A stretch of DNA of 64,000 nt from Roseovarius sp. EL26 (lineage in GTDB: Bacteria > Pseudomonadota > Alphaproteobacteria > Rhodobacterales > Rhodobacteraceae), in the NCBI RefSeq assembly GCF_900327775.1, contig NZ_OUMZ01000007.1, positions 483,606-547,605 on the forward strand, in the 5' to 3' direction. Positions 1-8,894 of the stretch are shown in pieces. A program made the position numbers and the translations under genes. The notes beneath the pieces are model-generated. The model worked only from the letters and a program-made list of their open reading frames with translations. It had not been told where the DNA came from and made no database searches. How positions within the stretch are numbered: the first letter of the stretch is position 1; each line of letters begins with the position of its first letter.

Positions 1-98
1 TCTGGTGGCGGCGATGGCTCGTCTGGTGGCGGCGATGGCTCGTCCGGTGGTGGCGATGGCTCGTCCGGTGGTGGCGGTGGCTCGTCCGGTGGTGGCGA
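1..98 (+). repeat. 21-bp in-frame tandem repeat
   Basis: Four full 21-bp units (1-21, 22-42, 43-63, 64-84) and a partial fifth unit follow one another. Units 1 and 2 are identical. Later units differ by silent third-position changes, and one changes Asp to Gly. The period is a multiple of three, so copy-number change keeps the reading frame. The array continues upstream of the window. Confidence 0.85.
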
Positions 99-114
99 TC
101 CAAATGGCGGTTGA
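1..114 (+). CDS. 3' end of a Gly/Ser/Asp-rich repeat protein (partial)
   Basis: The reading frame is open from the first base and stops at 112-114. It encodes 37 residues made almost only of a seven-residue unit, SSGGGDG, ending in DPNGG. The gene starts outside the window, so its function cannot be judged. Such glycine/serine/aspartate linkers are common at the ends of exported or surface proteins; this is inference. No other domain is visible. Confidence 0.6.
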   Translation, partial: SGGGDGSSGGGDGSSGGGDGSSGGGGGSSGGGDPNGG

Positions 115-360
115 TCTTGGTTAAGTATTTGTAATAATATTAAATTATCCGCTTATTGATGATTTGATACTATCTGCAACTGGCGCGGGCTTGGTCAGTT
201 TCATCACTTCAAGCATAATTCTTCTGAATACTCACATGTGGTTTTGCAGAGCTGAACGGATAGATTTGCTTGCTGATATCGTTTTTGTGACGCAGGGTTC
301 CGCTTGGGATTTGCTGACCTGCCGTGGCACGGTCCGTGCAACGACAAGGGAGACCCAATA

Positions 361-1221
361 ATGATCGTCGATGTGGCCTTGCCGCTTTCTCTGGCCTTTA
401 TCATGTTTTCACTGGGCTTTGGTCTGACACCTGCTGATTTCGGTCGCGTTCTGACCATGCCCAAGGCGGTTGTCGTGGGAATGATCCTGCAAATTGTGGC
501 TCTGCCTGTGATTGCCTTCGCATTGTTGCAGGTTTTTTCGCTGCCGCCTGTCTTGGCCTTTGGTGTCATGTTGCTGTCGTTTTGCCCCGGCGGTGTCACG
601 TCGAATGTCCTGACCAAAATGGGTGGAGGCAATGTGGCACTTTCGATCACTCTGACGGCTGTGGTCAGTCTGCTGTCGATGCTGACTGTACCGTTTCTGG
701 TAGCTTGGGCCGCAGATCAATTTCTAGGCACGCAAGCCCCTGATATTAACGTGGCTTCAATTGCGATCGCCATGTTTGCCATTACGGTATTGCCGGTTTT
801 ACTTGGGCTGGGTTTGCGCAAGCTGGCAGGCGCCAGCGCGATGCGGGCTGAGCAAATTATTACGATCATTGCCATGGTTCTGTTTGCGGTAATCGTTGTC
901 GCAGCATTGGCGGTGAACTGGACGTTGATCACCGAGAAATTCTGGCAATTGGGGCCACTTTTGATGGTGATGAACGTGGTGCTTTTGATCGTGGGAGTCT
1001 CAATTAGTCGCCTATTGGGGCTGTCAGGCCCCGATGGCATCTGCATTTCCATCGAAATGGGGGTGCAGAACGCAGCGCTTGGCATCGCGGTGGCTGGTCT
1101 CGTGGCACAGACGGCAGGTATCTCAGAATTTGCCATTCCTTCAGCGTTATATGGCATCACCATGTATCTAGTGAGCATTCCCGGTATTTTCATTTTGCGC
1201 AGGTTCTTCAACCAGGCCTGA
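361..1221 (+). CDS. BASS-family (bile acid:sodium symporter type) transporter
   Basis: This 286-residue protein is almost entirely hydrophobic, with about nine or ten membrane segments, and sits in the inner membrane. Features typical of the bile acid:sodium symporter family are the early LAFIMFSLGFGLT segment, the SFCPGGVTSNVLTKMGGGNVALSI segment near residues 78-100 (the family's conserved crossover region), and the EMGVQNAALGIA segment near residue 238. Start 361 is chosen because AAGGGAG lies just upstream; an in-frame ATG at 304 has no such site and adds non-conserved residues. The substrate (an organic acid, or sodium-coupled anion) cannot be told from sequence. It is followed by a hairpin and trmB. 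Confidence 0.85.
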   Translation: MIVDVALPLSLAFIMFSLGFGLTPADFGRVLTMPKAVVVGMILQIVALPVIAFALLQVFSLPPVLAFGVMLLSFCPGGVTSNVLTKMGGGNVALSITLTAVVSLLSMLTVPFLVAWAADQFLGTQAPDINVASIAIAMFAITVLPVLLGLGLRKLAGASAMRAEQIITIIAMVLFAVIVVAALAVNWTLITEKFWQLGPLLMVMNVVLLIVGVSISRLLGLSGPDGICISIEMGVQNAALGIAVAGLVAQTAGISEFAIPSALYGITMYLVSIPGIFILRRFFNQA

Positions 1222-1276
1222 TCATCGGTCATAAGTTTGATCTGAGCTCCGGCTTGACACGCCGGCCTATCTTGCG

Positions 1277-1298
1277 GCACAGGGGCGTAACCCTGTGC
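1277..1298. other. Perfect 8-bp hairpin between transporter and trmB
   Basis: GCACAGGG (1277-1284) and CCCTGTGC (1291-1298) are exact inverted repeats around a 6-base loop. No T tract follows, so it is not a canonical terminator. It lies in the 118-bp gap before trmB and could be a weak terminator or a leader structure. Confidence 0.4.
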
Positions 1299-1339
1299 GA
1301 TCAAACTCGTGCGAGCAGCCTTGAGTAAAGAGAGCTCCG

Positions 1340-2074
1340 ATGTCCGACGACACTGCTAAATCCGACAAACACCCCACTGGCGCGCCATGGCGGAATTTTT
1401 ATGGCCGTCTTAAGGGCAAAACTCTGAAGTCGAGCCAACAGGCCTACCTTGCTGAAGATCTGCAAGCGTTGTCCCCTGGGGCTGTCGATTGGGACGTCAA
1501 CCCGGATCGTAATGCGATCGATCTGCAGGCGCTCTTTGGTGGTAAACCTGTCTGGCTTGAGGTTGGTTTTGGCGGTGGGGAACACATGGTGCATCAGGCT
1601 GCGCAGAACCCTGACACCGGTATCATCGGATGCGAACCCTACATTAATGGTGTGGCCATGCTGCTGGGTAAAATCCGCAAGGCAGGTGTTGAAAACCTAG
1701 CGGTGCACCCAGGCGACGCGCGCGATATGTTTGATGTGTTGCCTACGGCATCAATTTCTCGGGCCTTTCTGCTCTATCCAGATCCATGGCCCAAAAAGCG
1801 CCATCATCGCCGCCGGTTTGTCACGGCTGAGCATCTGGAGCCTTTGGCGCGGGTTTTGAAGCCGGGTGCAATCTTCCGTGTCGCGACTGATATTCCCGAC
1901 TATGTTCGCCAGACAATGCAAGAAGTGCCCAAGCACGGCTTTGAGTGGCTAGCAGAGGGGCCAGATGACTGGCGCAATTGTTGGGACGATTGGATTTCGA
2001 CCCGGTACGAGAAAAAGGCCCTGCGCGAAGGTCGCACACCACACTACATGACATTCCGCCGCAAGGCTGAGTGA
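1340..2074 (+). CDS. trmB: tRNA (guanine-N7-)-methyltransferase
   Basis: TrmB makes m7G46 in the variable loop of tRNAs, using S-adenosylmethionine, in the cytoplasm. The 244-residue protein shows the SAM-binding segment WLEVGFGGGEH (about residues 73-83) and the family signature LYPDPWPKKRHHRRRF (about 150-165), which carries the residues that bind and modify tRNA. Length is normal for the family. An AGAGAG site precedes the ATG. It converges with argE, with only 2 bp between the stops. Confidence 0.95.
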   Translation: MSDDTAKSDKHPTGAPWRNFYGRLKGKTLKSSQQAYLAEDLQALSPGAVDWDVNPDRNAIDLQALFGGKPVWLEVGFGGGEHMVHQAAQNPDTGIIGCEPYINGVAMLLGKIRKAGVENLAVHPGDARDMFDVLPTASISRAFLLYPDPWPKKRHHRRRFVTAEHLEPLARVLKPGAIFRVATDIPDYVRQTMQEVPKHGFEWLAEGPDDWRNCWDDWISTRYEKKALREGRTPHYMTFRRKAE

Positions 2075-2076
2075 GT

Positions 2077-3240
2077 TTAACTATCGAGCTTATCGCCCAG
2101 GCGAGCTAACATCTCGACGCATTGCTGCATCTGATCGATCGATACATATTCGTCGGCCTTATGCGCCTGATCAATAGATCCGGGTCCGCAAATGACCGCA
2201 GACATGCCATAGCCTTGGAAAATGCCCGCCTCAGTGCCAAAGGCCACCAGATCAGTGCCGTTAGCACCGGTCAGTTCCATGATGATATCACGTGCCTCAT
2301 TTTCCTCGACCGGCTCCAACCCGTCGATCTCACCTATACTGTCCACACGAATGCTGGCCCCGGGCGAAACCGCCTGCATGGCAGGCAGCAGCACGTCGTT
2401 GCAATAGCGGTGCAGATTGTCATTGACGAATGTTGCATCAGACGTTTGCACTGGACGCATGTCCCAATCCACCTGTGCTTGTTCAGGGATCACGTTGTGC
2501 GCCACGCCACCGTGTAGCGCCCCGGTACTGATGGTGGTCCAAGGCGGGACAAACTGGCTGCCTTCGGGTGCCATGCCGCGAAGTTCTTCTTTGAGTTCAA
2601 GCAGGCGTCCAATGTAGCGGGCGGCATATTCTACTGCGTTCACACCTAGGTCGGGGGCTGATCCGTGGCCAGCGAGGCCACAAAAGTGGGTGCTGTATTC
2701 ATAGCACCCCTTGTGGCCTTCAATCACGCGCATCGAGGTCGGCTCACCAATGATCGCGACACCGGGGCGGATATCATGCGCTTTCAAGCTTTCAATCAGA
2801 TCCACCGCCCCGAAACATCCGATTTCTTCGTCATAGGTAAAGGCAAAATGCAGCGGCCGGGCGTTCACCCGTTTGGCAAGGATAGGGGCCATAGAAACAG
2901 TTGCTGCGATGAAGCCCTTCATATCACAAGCGCCGCGCCCATAGAGCAACCCATCACGTTCCACCATCTGAAACGGATCGCTTGTCCAGTCTTGGCCGAC
3001 AACAGGAACCACATCACTATGACCGGACAGTACAATGCCACCATCAACATCGGGGCCGATAGTGCCAAAAAGATTGGCCTTTTTACCCGTGCTGTCCTGA
3101 AACACCTGTACTCGCGCACCGACATCTTCCAGCCGGTGAGCCAGGTGATTGATCATATCCAGATTACTGTCTTTTGAGACGGTCGGAAAAGCAATCAGCT
3201 CGCCCAGAAGGTCGATGGTGTTTTCTAATTCTGACGTCAT
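2077..3240 (-). CDS. argE: Acetylornithine deacetylase (ArgE)
   Basis: ArgE removes the acetyl group from N-acetylornithine in arginine synthesis. The protein is an M20-family metallopeptidase: GHSDVVPV carries a zinc-ligand His and its catalytic Asp, GRGACDMKG carries the bridging Asp, and YDEEIGCFG the catalytic Glu pair. The closing segment SIDQAHKADEYV supplies the last His ligand. The start at 3240 gives 387 residues, the usual size, and begins at MTSELENTIDLLGELIAFPTVS. An upstream in-frame ATG at 3285 would add 15 residues with no family likeness; neither start has a clear ribosome-binding site. Other M20 deacylases are possible but the whole-length match to ArgE is good. Confidence 0.88.
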   Translation of the reverse strand: MTSELENTIDLLGELIAFPTVSKDSNLDMINHLAHRLEDVGARVQVFQDSTGKKANLFGTIGPDVDGGIVLSGHSDVVPVVGQDWTSDPFQMVERDGLLYGRGACDMKGFIAATVSMAPILAKRVNARPLHFAFTYDEEIGCFGAVDLIESLKAHDIRPGVAIIGEPTSMRVIEGHKGCYEYSTHFCGLAGHGSAPDLGVNAVEYAARYIGRLLELKEELRGMAPEGSQFVPPWTTISTGALHGGVAHNVIPEQAQVDWDMRPVQTSDATFVNDNLHRYCNDVLLPAMQAVSPGASIRVDSIGEIDGLEPVEENEARDIIMELTGANGTDLVAFGTEAGIFQGYGMSAVICGPGSIDQAHKADEYVSIDQMQQCVEMLARLGDKLDS

Positions 3241-3337
3241 AGGGGGCGTCCACTGTTGAGGGTGTTTCGTGGACTGTGTGAACATTACTGCTGGGCGTCA
3301 ACTTAATTGTGGTGAAGAAGCTCAATCTGCATTCAGT

Positions 3338-3682
3338 TCAGTGCGCAACGTATAAGCCGCTTTCGATCATGCCGGTCGCAAAACTCCGGCGTTCCTTGAA
3401 ACATTCAACTGTTCTGTTGTCTTCCGGGCCGTCGATGATGCAACGCACGTTGCCGCGGCCGCTTTTCATGAAGGCATTCAGCAAAGTCTTTGCATCCCGG
3501 CCTTCTGGCGTGCTGATAGGCGGACAGAGCACCGCTTTGAGCGTAGCAAACTCCCCGCGGATCAGCATCTGATGCCCTGATATCGCTTTCCATGCGACGG
3601 CGCGGCCATCGATCACGCGTGTCGATTCGGCTTGGATCAGCGTTGGCCATAAAACGGCTGTGATCAGAAGAGAGAGACGCAT
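3338..3682 (-). CDS. Small exported protein with a degenerate SNase-like fold
   Basis: The 114-residue protein has a signal peptide (MRLSLLITAVLWPTLIQAES) and so is probably periplasmic. The mature part recalls a staphylococcal-nuclease domain: RVIDGRAV at the start, then a CPP-STPEGRDAKTLLNAF helix where nucleases have DAPE...G..AK..L, then V-C-I...NRTVECF, then ATGMIESGLYVA where nucleases have N..LV..GLA. The Arg and Glu residues needed for phosphodiester cleavage are not in their usual places, so it is probably not an active nuclease. Function is unknown. It lies between argE and the RNase P RNA on the same strand. Confidence 0.65.
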   Translation of the reverse strand: MRLSLLITAVLWPTLIQAESTRVIDGRAVAWKAISGHQMLIRGEFATLKAVLCPPISTPEGRDAKTLLNAFMKSGRGNVRCIIDGPEDNRTVECFKERRSFATGMIESGLYVAH

Positions 3683-3737
3683 GGGCTCTCAAAGATATGT
3701 TCTTTCGCAACAAGTCAACTGGCAAGAGCGGAAGATA

Positions 3738-4102
3738 AGCGCGGAGGGCCTGTAAGCCGGATTCTGTCCGGGGGCGGACCCCCTGGATGACCATTCATCT
3801 AGACCTGCTGTTACCAACAGACCTCTAGCTGCCAACCCGGACGGCCGGGCCAAGGCTGGCCCATATGCTGTCCCTATTTGGCATTGCTCCCGGTGGGGCT
3901 TGCCGTGCCGGTCCGGTTGCCCGTCCCGCGGTGGGCTCTTACCCCACCGTTTCACCCTTACCCCAGCAAGTGGGGCGGTCTGTTTTCTGTGGCGCTTTCC
4001 CTCGGGTTTCCCCGGCCGGGCGTTACCCGGCACCGTTGCCTTGTGGAGTCCGGACTTTCCTCGTGGTGTTACCACCTCGCGGTCATCCAGCCCTCCGCGC
4101 AA
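3738..4102 (-). ncRNA. rnpB: RNase P RNA, bacterial class A
   Basis: The minus strand carries the near-universal RNase P segments: GAGGAAAGUCCGGACUCC near the 5' end and ACAGAAUCCGGCUUAC near the 3' end. The ends are set by the P1 helix: GCGCGGAGGG (4100-4091) pairs perfectly with CCCUCCGCGC (3748-3739). Total length is about 365 nt. The RNA is the catalytic part of the enzyme that matures tRNA 5' ends. Open frames across this stretch on both strands are artefacts of its high GC content. Confidence 0.95.
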
Positions 4103-4108
4103 GGGGCG

Positions 4109-4136
4109 GTTTAAGCCTTTGGGGCAGGGTGGTCAA
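4109..4136 (-). promoter_or_regulatory. Likely sigma-70 promoter of rnpB
   Basis: On the minus strand, TTGACC (4136-4131) and TTAAAC (4114-4109) are separated by 16 bases. The -10 element ends about 7 bases before the P1 helix of rnpB, a correct distance for transcription to begin at the RNA's 5' end. Confidence 0.5.
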
Positions 4137-4145
4137 CGCCGAGTT

Positions 4146-4922
4146 TTACTCAGGGACGTAACGGGGATAGGTGGTTTTGCTGTGGTGTGCAAAATCAAGA
4201 TCGATCTCAGCAGTGGCGAAGGGCTGCTCAACTGAAGTGGTTGTCAGAATGTCACCTTCGGGGTCGATAATCCAACCCAATCCACCTGCGTTCAGTTTTT
4301 CCCCTTCAGGTGCCCAAAGGTTCGACGACAGGCAATAAGCCCCAGAACATACTGCTGCCGACTGTCCGCCGGCCAGCCACTTGTCGGTAGAGCCATGCGG
4401 AGTGGCGCGTGGCACGCACAGGAGATCAGCGCGGGAGGCCCCATAGTGGCGTGCCCAGTCGAAAAACCACATCTCAGTGCAGATTTGCACGCCGATCCGC
4501 ATATTTAACGCACGCCCCAAGTCAAAGGACTTAGGTCCACGGTCATACCAGCTGTGCTCCCAATACCCGTCTTCGTCAGGAAGATAGTATTTTTCATGCA
4601 CTGCTGCCGCTTGGTTTGTATCCGCTGACCAAAGATATGCCTGATTACGGCGACTGCCATTGGGTTTAACGATGGGGCGGGTACCCATGATAGCGCGTGT
4701 GCCAAAATCAGATAGGCTCGCAATTTGATGGTCGTGATCCAATACGGCCTGCTGCCAGCGAGCAGCCTCAGGTTTGGGATCTGCTGCGAGCCAATCAGAA
4801 AATCCCATTTCCGGCAGCAGTAGAAAATCGGTACCCTGCTCTGTGATGTGTTGCTTCAGGTCGTTCAAAAACCCGTCCAGATGGGGGGCACGTGGGTCGA
4901 TTTGGCAAACGGTGACTTTCAT
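4146..4922 (-). CDS. Carbon-nitrogen hydrolase (nitrilase superfamily)
   Basis: The 258-residue protein has the complete Glu-Lys-Cys triad of the nitrilase superfamily: Glu38 in FLLLPEMG, Lys111 in HEKYYLPDE, and Cys148 in QICTEMWF. These enzymes hydrolyse amides, carbamoyl compounds or nitriles through a cysteine thioester. The exact substrate is not readable. It is divergent from an Lrp/AsnC-type regulator with about 140 bp between the starts, which suggests control by that regulator and possibly an amino-acid-derived substrate; this is inference from context. Confidence 0.85.
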   Translation of the reverse strand: MKVTVCQIDPRAPHLDGFLNDLKQHITEQGTDFLLLPEMGFSDWLAADPKPEAARWQQAVLDHDHQIASLSDFGTRAIMGTRPIVKPNGSRRNQAYLWSADTNQAAAVHEKYYLPDEDGYWEHSWYDRGPKSFDLGRALNMRIGVQICTEMWFFDWARHYGASRADLLCVPRATPHGSTDKWLAGGQSAAVCSGAYCLSSNLWAPEGEKLNAGGLGWIIDPEGDILTTTSVEQPFATAEIDLDFAHHSKTTYPRYVPE

Positions 4923-5061
4923 GAGCAGCCTCTATAGGTGGGTGAGTTAGGAAGAGTTTTAGAAGAAACATCTCGACAAAATAGTAGTAATTAGTTTCAA
5001 AAAGAAAGTTATTATGTCTAATTGTTATATTGATTACATAAACCGAAAGGTGGGAATGGAT

Positions 5062-5481
5062 ATGGATGAAACTGACCGCCAATTGATATTCCTATTGGGG
5101 GAAGACGCCCGGCGCTCGGCCACTGATCTGGCGGCAGAACTCGGGGTTTCGCGGGTAACGGTGCAAAATCGCATCGATCGCCTGATAGCCAACAGCACAA
5201 TTACGCGATTTACGATCACGTTGGGGCAAGGCGAAGATAGTGCAGGGATTGAGGCTTTGGTTTTGTTGCGCCTATCGAATGGCGATAGCCGTAAGACCAT
5301 AGCCAGATTAAGAGAAATGACTGAAGTTCATTCCTTGGCATCAGCCAACGGCATGTATGATTTTATCCTTGAGTTGCGCGTTGCCACATTGCCGAGGCTG
5401 GATCAGGTGTTGTCTGAGATCCGGCGTCTGCCGCTTGTTCTCGAAAGCAATAGCTGCATTCGGATGAAGCAGTTCAAATAA
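5062..5481 (+). CDS. Lrp/AsnC-family transcriptional regulator
   Basis: The protein begins MDETDRQLIFLLGEDARRS, the standard N-terminus of this family, followed by a winged helix-turn-helix (AAELGVSRVTVQNRIDRL) and a C-terminal RAM-type sensor domain that usually binds amino acids. Start 5062 is chosen because AAGGTG lies 9 bases upstream; ATGs at 5056 and 5014 are also in frame. About 139 residues is a little short for the family (usually about 150). It lies divergently beside the nitrilase-family gene and probably controls it and itself. Confidence 0.87.
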   Translation: MDETDRQLIFLLGEDARRSATDLAAELGVSRVTVQNRIDRLIANSTITRFTITLGQGEDSAGIEALVLLRLSNGDSRKTIARLREMTEVHSLASANGMYDFILELRVATLPRLDQVLSEIRRLPLVLESNSCIRMKQFK

Positions 5482-5483
5482 CA

Positions 5484-6131
5484 TCAGGCTTTGCGCAAAG
5501 GTCGGAAGTCGTCCGTGCACAAGGGCCCTTGTGCATGAGGGCGATAGCGCAGACGCACGGCCTCCAGCAATGTTCTGTCATCGGCCTCGCTTGTATATCC
5601 TGCGGCCAGTGCCAGCGTGCGAAACTGATCCATTGACGGTTGCTGGGGGCCATCTCCCGTATAGCGCGGAGCGGCCAACCCGATGTGCTCCAGTCTGAGC
5701 CAGTCAAATCTTGGGCCGGGGTCGCATTTGCGACCTGGAGCCATATCTGAGTGTCCGATTACGCCCTCAGGACGGATATCCCAACGCGACATGATACCCT
5801 GCATCAACACTTCAAGTGCTGCCATCTGAGGTTCCGGAAAGGGATGTGTGCCAGTATTGGCCAACTCAATCCCGATGGAGCGCGAATTGATATCTTTCTG
5901 ACTATGCCATTCACCTGCGCCCGCATGCCAGGCACGCATTTCTTCTTTGACCATCTGCCAGACAGTTCCGGTCTCTGAGATCAGGTAATGTGCGGACACT
6001 TCAAATTGTGGATCACAAAGCCGTGCCAGTGCAGCCTTGGCGCTTTGCATGGCCGTGTAATGCAGCACAATAAGATCGGGCCGCAAGTCATTGCGACGCG
6101 GCCCAAAATTAGGAGAGTGGTGGTAGATCAT
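5484..6131 (-). CDS. N-acetylmuramoyl-L-alanine amidase, AmpD-like
   Basis: This 215-residue Amidase_2 (PGRP-fold) protein should cleave the bond between N-acetylmuramic acid and L-alanine in peptidoglycan fragments. Zinc ligands are visible as His24 in IVLHYTAM and His127 in GVIGHSDMAPGRKCDPG, with Asp137 in the position often occupied by the third ligand. No signal peptide is seen, so a cytoplasmic AmpD-like recycling role is likely. The stop lies 2 bp from that of the convergent regulator gene. Confidence 0.87.
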   Translation of the reverse strand: MIYHHSPNFGPRRNDLRPDLIVLHYTAMQSAKAALARLCDPQFEVSAHYLISETGTVWQMVKEEMRAWHAGAGEWHSQKDINSRSIGIELANTGTHPFPEPQMAALEVLMQGIMSRWDIRPEGVIGHSDMAPGRKCDPGPRFDWLRLEHIGLAAPRYTGDGPQQPSMDQFRTLALAAGYTSEADDRTLLEAVRLRYRPHAQGPLCTDDFRPLRKA

Positions 6132-6161
6132 ATGGTCTCACACCGACATGGTCATGACAGA

Positions 6162-6863
6162 TTAGCCGTTAACCTTGCGGAATGGGCGTGGATCCCATGA
6201 GCAGGCGAAACCATCGCCATCTGGATCAAGACCCAAACGGTCGTTCTGCGGTCCACCTCTGGATAGGAATTCTTCTTGCGCCTTGTCTGATGACGGGTAT
6301 TTCGAGCAGTTTTTCTGGAAACGTGCTTGTTTGTTCAAGCCTGGGCGGCTGTAAACCTGTGTGCCCGGCGCATTGCTTGTATTCAGCGCATAGGCCACAA
6401 TATTTGGCCCGCCACTGCCTGAACGTTGAGGCAGAGCAGTTGGCTCTACTACCTTGTATTGCTGCTTGTTTGCGGCGATCAAGGCTGCATCGCTTTCAAT
6501 CGAACGCTGGGCGCCGACAGCGTTAAAGTCATTCTCGCTGGATATCCCGGCGGCACCGCTTACGGTTTGCGGAACTGGCGCATTGGCATTGGTCTGTACC
6601 TGGGCGGCACCAGAGTTGGCCTGTGTTCGCAGTAATGCAGCCTCAGCTTCGGCGGCCAGCGCCTCGGCAGAGGATGCGCTGCTTTCGCCAGAAATAGCCG
6701 TGGCTGGGGGAATGGCTTGACCGGCTAAGGCGGCATCACGCGCGGCTTTCTCAGTCTGGTACTGGTTGTAATTTTTGAACCCCACACCGGCCCCGCTGTC
6801 GGGGACGGTTGTCTGGCATGCTGCCAGCCCAACAAGGGCCATTGAACCGATCAAAATACGCAT
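6162..6863 (-). CDS. Lipoprotein with C-terminal Excalibur calcium-binding domain
   Basis: The start at 6863 gives MRILIGSMALVGLAACQT, a lipoprotein signal with lipobox LAAC. The middle is a low-complexity Ala/Gln/Asn-rich spacer. The last 45 or so residues form an Excalibur domain: an early Cys (NCSKYPSS), then LDPDGDGFACSWDPRPF with the DxDxDG calcium loop and second Cys. The domain is found in cell-envelope and nuclease-associated proteins. An ATG at 6881 in frame is less likely. Predicted location is the cell envelope; role unknown. Confidence 0.75.
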   Translation of the reverse strand: MRILIGSMALVGLAACQTTVPDSGAGVGFKNYNQYQTEKAARDAALAGQAIPPATAISGESSASSAEALAAEAEAALLRTQANSGAAQVQTNANAPVPQTVSGAAGISSENDFNAVGAQRSIESDAALIAANKQQYKVVEPTALPQRSGSGGPNIVAYALNTSNAPGTQVYSRPGLNKQARFQKNCSKYPSSDKAQEEFLSRGGPQNDRLGLDPDGDGFACSWDPRPFRKVNG

Positions 6864-6896
6864 GTGCTGTTGTCCTGCCATCTGCTTTTCGGCGTC

Positions 6897-8384
6897 TTAC
6901 CACCATTTTGCGGGTTTGGCTACAAACCCGGCGGCCTCTTCCAATGCGTAAGCGGTATTGAGCAAGTCACCTTCTTCCCACGGACGGCCAATCAATTGCA
7001 GACCTAGAGGCAGGCCCTGTTTGTCGATACCAGCAGGAACCGAAATTCCTGGTAGTCCGGCAAGGTTGACGGTGACGGTAAAGACATCGTTGAGATACAT
7101 TTGCACCGGATCGGCGTCTTTCATTTCACCCAAACCAAAAGCTGCTGATGGCGTCGCGGGGGTCAAGATCGCCTCCACGCCAGCGGCAAACACATCATCA
7201 AAGTCTTTCTTGATCAGTGCACGCACCCGACGGGCGCGGTTGTAATAGGCATCATAAAAGCCCGCCGACAGAACATAAGTCCCGATCATCACCCGGCGTT
7301 GAACCTCTGAGCCAAAACCTTCGGCGCGGGTTTTTTCGTACATCTCGGTGATGCCATCACCTTGTGCCAGTTGCGCCCGATGGCCGTAGCGTACACCGTC
7401 ATAACGCGCGAGGTTCGATGATGCTTCCGCCGGGGCAATTACATAATATGCAGGCAGGGCGTATTTGGTGTGTGGCAGGGAGATATCGACAATCTCGGCT
7501 CCTGCGGCCTTGAGCATCTCAGCGCCATCAGCCCAAAGTTTTTCGATCTCTGCAGGCATGCCGTCCATGCGGTATTCTTTTGGTATACCGATTTTTTTGC
7601 CTTTGATGTCGCCGGTTAGCATGGCTTCAAAATTCGGCACGGCGAGTTCAACGCTGGTCGAATCCTTGGCATCATAGCCGCACATGGCTTCCAGCATGAT
7701 TGCGGAATCGCGCACGGATTTGGTCATTGGACCAGCCTGATCCAGCGACGAGGCAAATGCCACGATGCCCCAACGTGAGCAACGGCCATAGGTCGGTTTT
7801 ATTCCGGTAATGCCAGTAAACGCAGCGGGTTGACGGATTGAACCGCCAGTATCCGTACCGGTAGCGCCCAAACAAAGGTCGGCAGCAACCGCGCTGGCGG
7901 ATCCACCGGAGGAACCACCTGGCGTCAATGCAGCGTCATCATTGCCGCGACGCCATGGATTAACCGCGTTGCCATAAACTGAGGTTTCGTTTGAAGACCC
8001 CATGGCAAATTCGTCCATGTTCAGCTTACCTAGCATCACTGCGCCTGCATCAAACAGGTTTTGCGAAACGGTAGATTCGTATTCAGGGATGAAACCTTCG
8101 AGGATGCCACTGCCGGCCTGACTGGCGACCCCTTTGGTGCAGAAAAGGTCTTTTATTCCCAGCGGGATGCCGCACATTGCGGGCGCGTCATCGGCTTGAA
8201 TGCGCGTATCCGCCGCCGCCGCCTGTTCGCGGGCCAATTCTGGCGTGTTGTGAACAAAAGCCCCCAATGCATCTGAAGCTTCGATTGCGGACAAGCAAGA
8301 TTCAGTCAATTCAATTGCAGTGATCTCTTTAGCACGCAGCTTGTCGCGGGCGTCGGATATGGTCAATGTATTGAGGTCTGACAT
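6897..8384 (-). CDS. gatA: Asp-tRNA(Asn)/Glu-tRNA(Gln) amidotransferase subunit A
   Basis: GatA releases ammonia from glutamine for converting Glu-tRNA(Gln), and in some bacteria Asp-tRNA(Asn), to the amidated forms. The 495-residue amidase-signature protein has the Ser-cisSer-Lys triad: Lys78 in [10 protein letters not shown], Ser158 in [10 protein letters not shown] and Ser182 in [12 protein letters not shown]. It overlaps the gatC stop by one base (TAATG), so the two are translationally coupled. gatB is not in the window. Confidence 0.96.
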   Translation of the reverse strand: MSDLNTLTISDARDKLRAKEITAIELTESCLSAIEASDALGAFVHNTPELAREQAAAADTRIQADDAPAMCGIPLGIKDLFCTKGVASQAGSGILEGFIPEYESTVSQNLFDAGAVMLGKLNMDEFAMGSSNETSVYGNAVNPWRRGNDDAALTPGGSSGGSASAVAADLCLGATGTDTGGSIRQPAAFTGITGIKPTYGRCSRWGIVAFASSLDQAGPMTKSVRDSAIMLEAMCGYDAKDSTSVELAVPNFEAMLTGDIKGKKIGIPKEYRMDGMPAEIEKLWADGAEMLKAAGAEIVDISLPHTKYALPAYYVIAPAEASSNLARYDGVRYGHRAQLAQGDGITEMYEKTRAEGFGSEVQRRVMIGTYVLSAGFYDAYYNRARRVRALIKKDFDDVFAAGVEAILTPATPSAAFGLGEMKDADPVQMYLNDVFTVTVNLAGLPGISVPAGIDKQGLPLGLQLIGRPWEEGDLLNTAYALEEAAGFVAKPAKWW

Positions 8385-8671
8385 TATTCAACCACCTTTG
8401 GAACTGCGAAAAACCCTTCGCGCGCATCTGGCGCATTTGACAGAACCTTGCCCTGATAACCACCATCGGTAACTTCATCCTTGCGCCGTTTCAGGCGCAT
8501 TGGGGTGACACTGGTCATTGGTTCAACGCCCTCGACGTCAACTTCGTTAAGTTGCTCGATGAAACCCAGAATATTGTTGAACTCCTGTGCCAGGGCAGGA
8601 AGGTCGTCTTCCTCCACCCGGATGCGGGCCAGTTTGGCCACACGAGCGGCTGTATCTCGGTCGATGGACAT
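8384..8671 (-). CDS. gatC: Asp-tRNA(Asn)/Glu-tRNA(Gln) amidotransferase subunit C
   Basis: GatC is the small structural subunit that holds GatA and GatB together. The start at 8671 gives a 95-residue protein beginning [22 protein letters not shown], the typical GatC N-terminus, with GGAGAG four bases upstream. The end ([14 protein letters not shown]) is the conserved GatC tail. An in-frame ATG at 8698 would add nine atypical residues. It is the first gene of the gatC-gatA pair. Confidence 0.93.
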   Translation of the reverse strand: MSIDRDTAARVAKLARIRVEEDDLPALAQEFNNILGFIEQLNEVDVEGVEPMTSVTPMRLKRRKDEVTDGGYQGKVLSNAPDAREGFFAVPKVVE

Positions 8672-8894
8672 GGGTCTCTCCGTCTGTCTTGTTAGCATCA
8701 GCGTTTAGCGCTCAAGAGGGCAGGGTGCAAGCTGCTTGGCACTGTCCCATGTTGGGTTTTATGGCAACGAAAGTACAAGAGGATGGATCACCTGACGAGG
8801 CGGGAGCCGGTAACGTTAATCTGACCTGGCTATATTCGTGTGTTTGCCAAATTTTCCGGCACTTATTGCATTAATGACTGACATTTTAGCGAAG

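Noticed and set aside
1222..1339. SAM/SAH-type riboswitch before trmB
   Set aside because: Rhodobacterales carry such an element before metK, but the conserved core is not present here; only a simple hairpin is seen.
3689..4235. Several long open frames on both strands
   Set aside because: They lie over the RNase P RNA and result from its GC-rich structured sequence.
8672..8894. Possible short gene from ATG 8760 between gatC and the MFS gene
   Set aside because: 38 codons, no ribosome site, no recognisable signal or motif.
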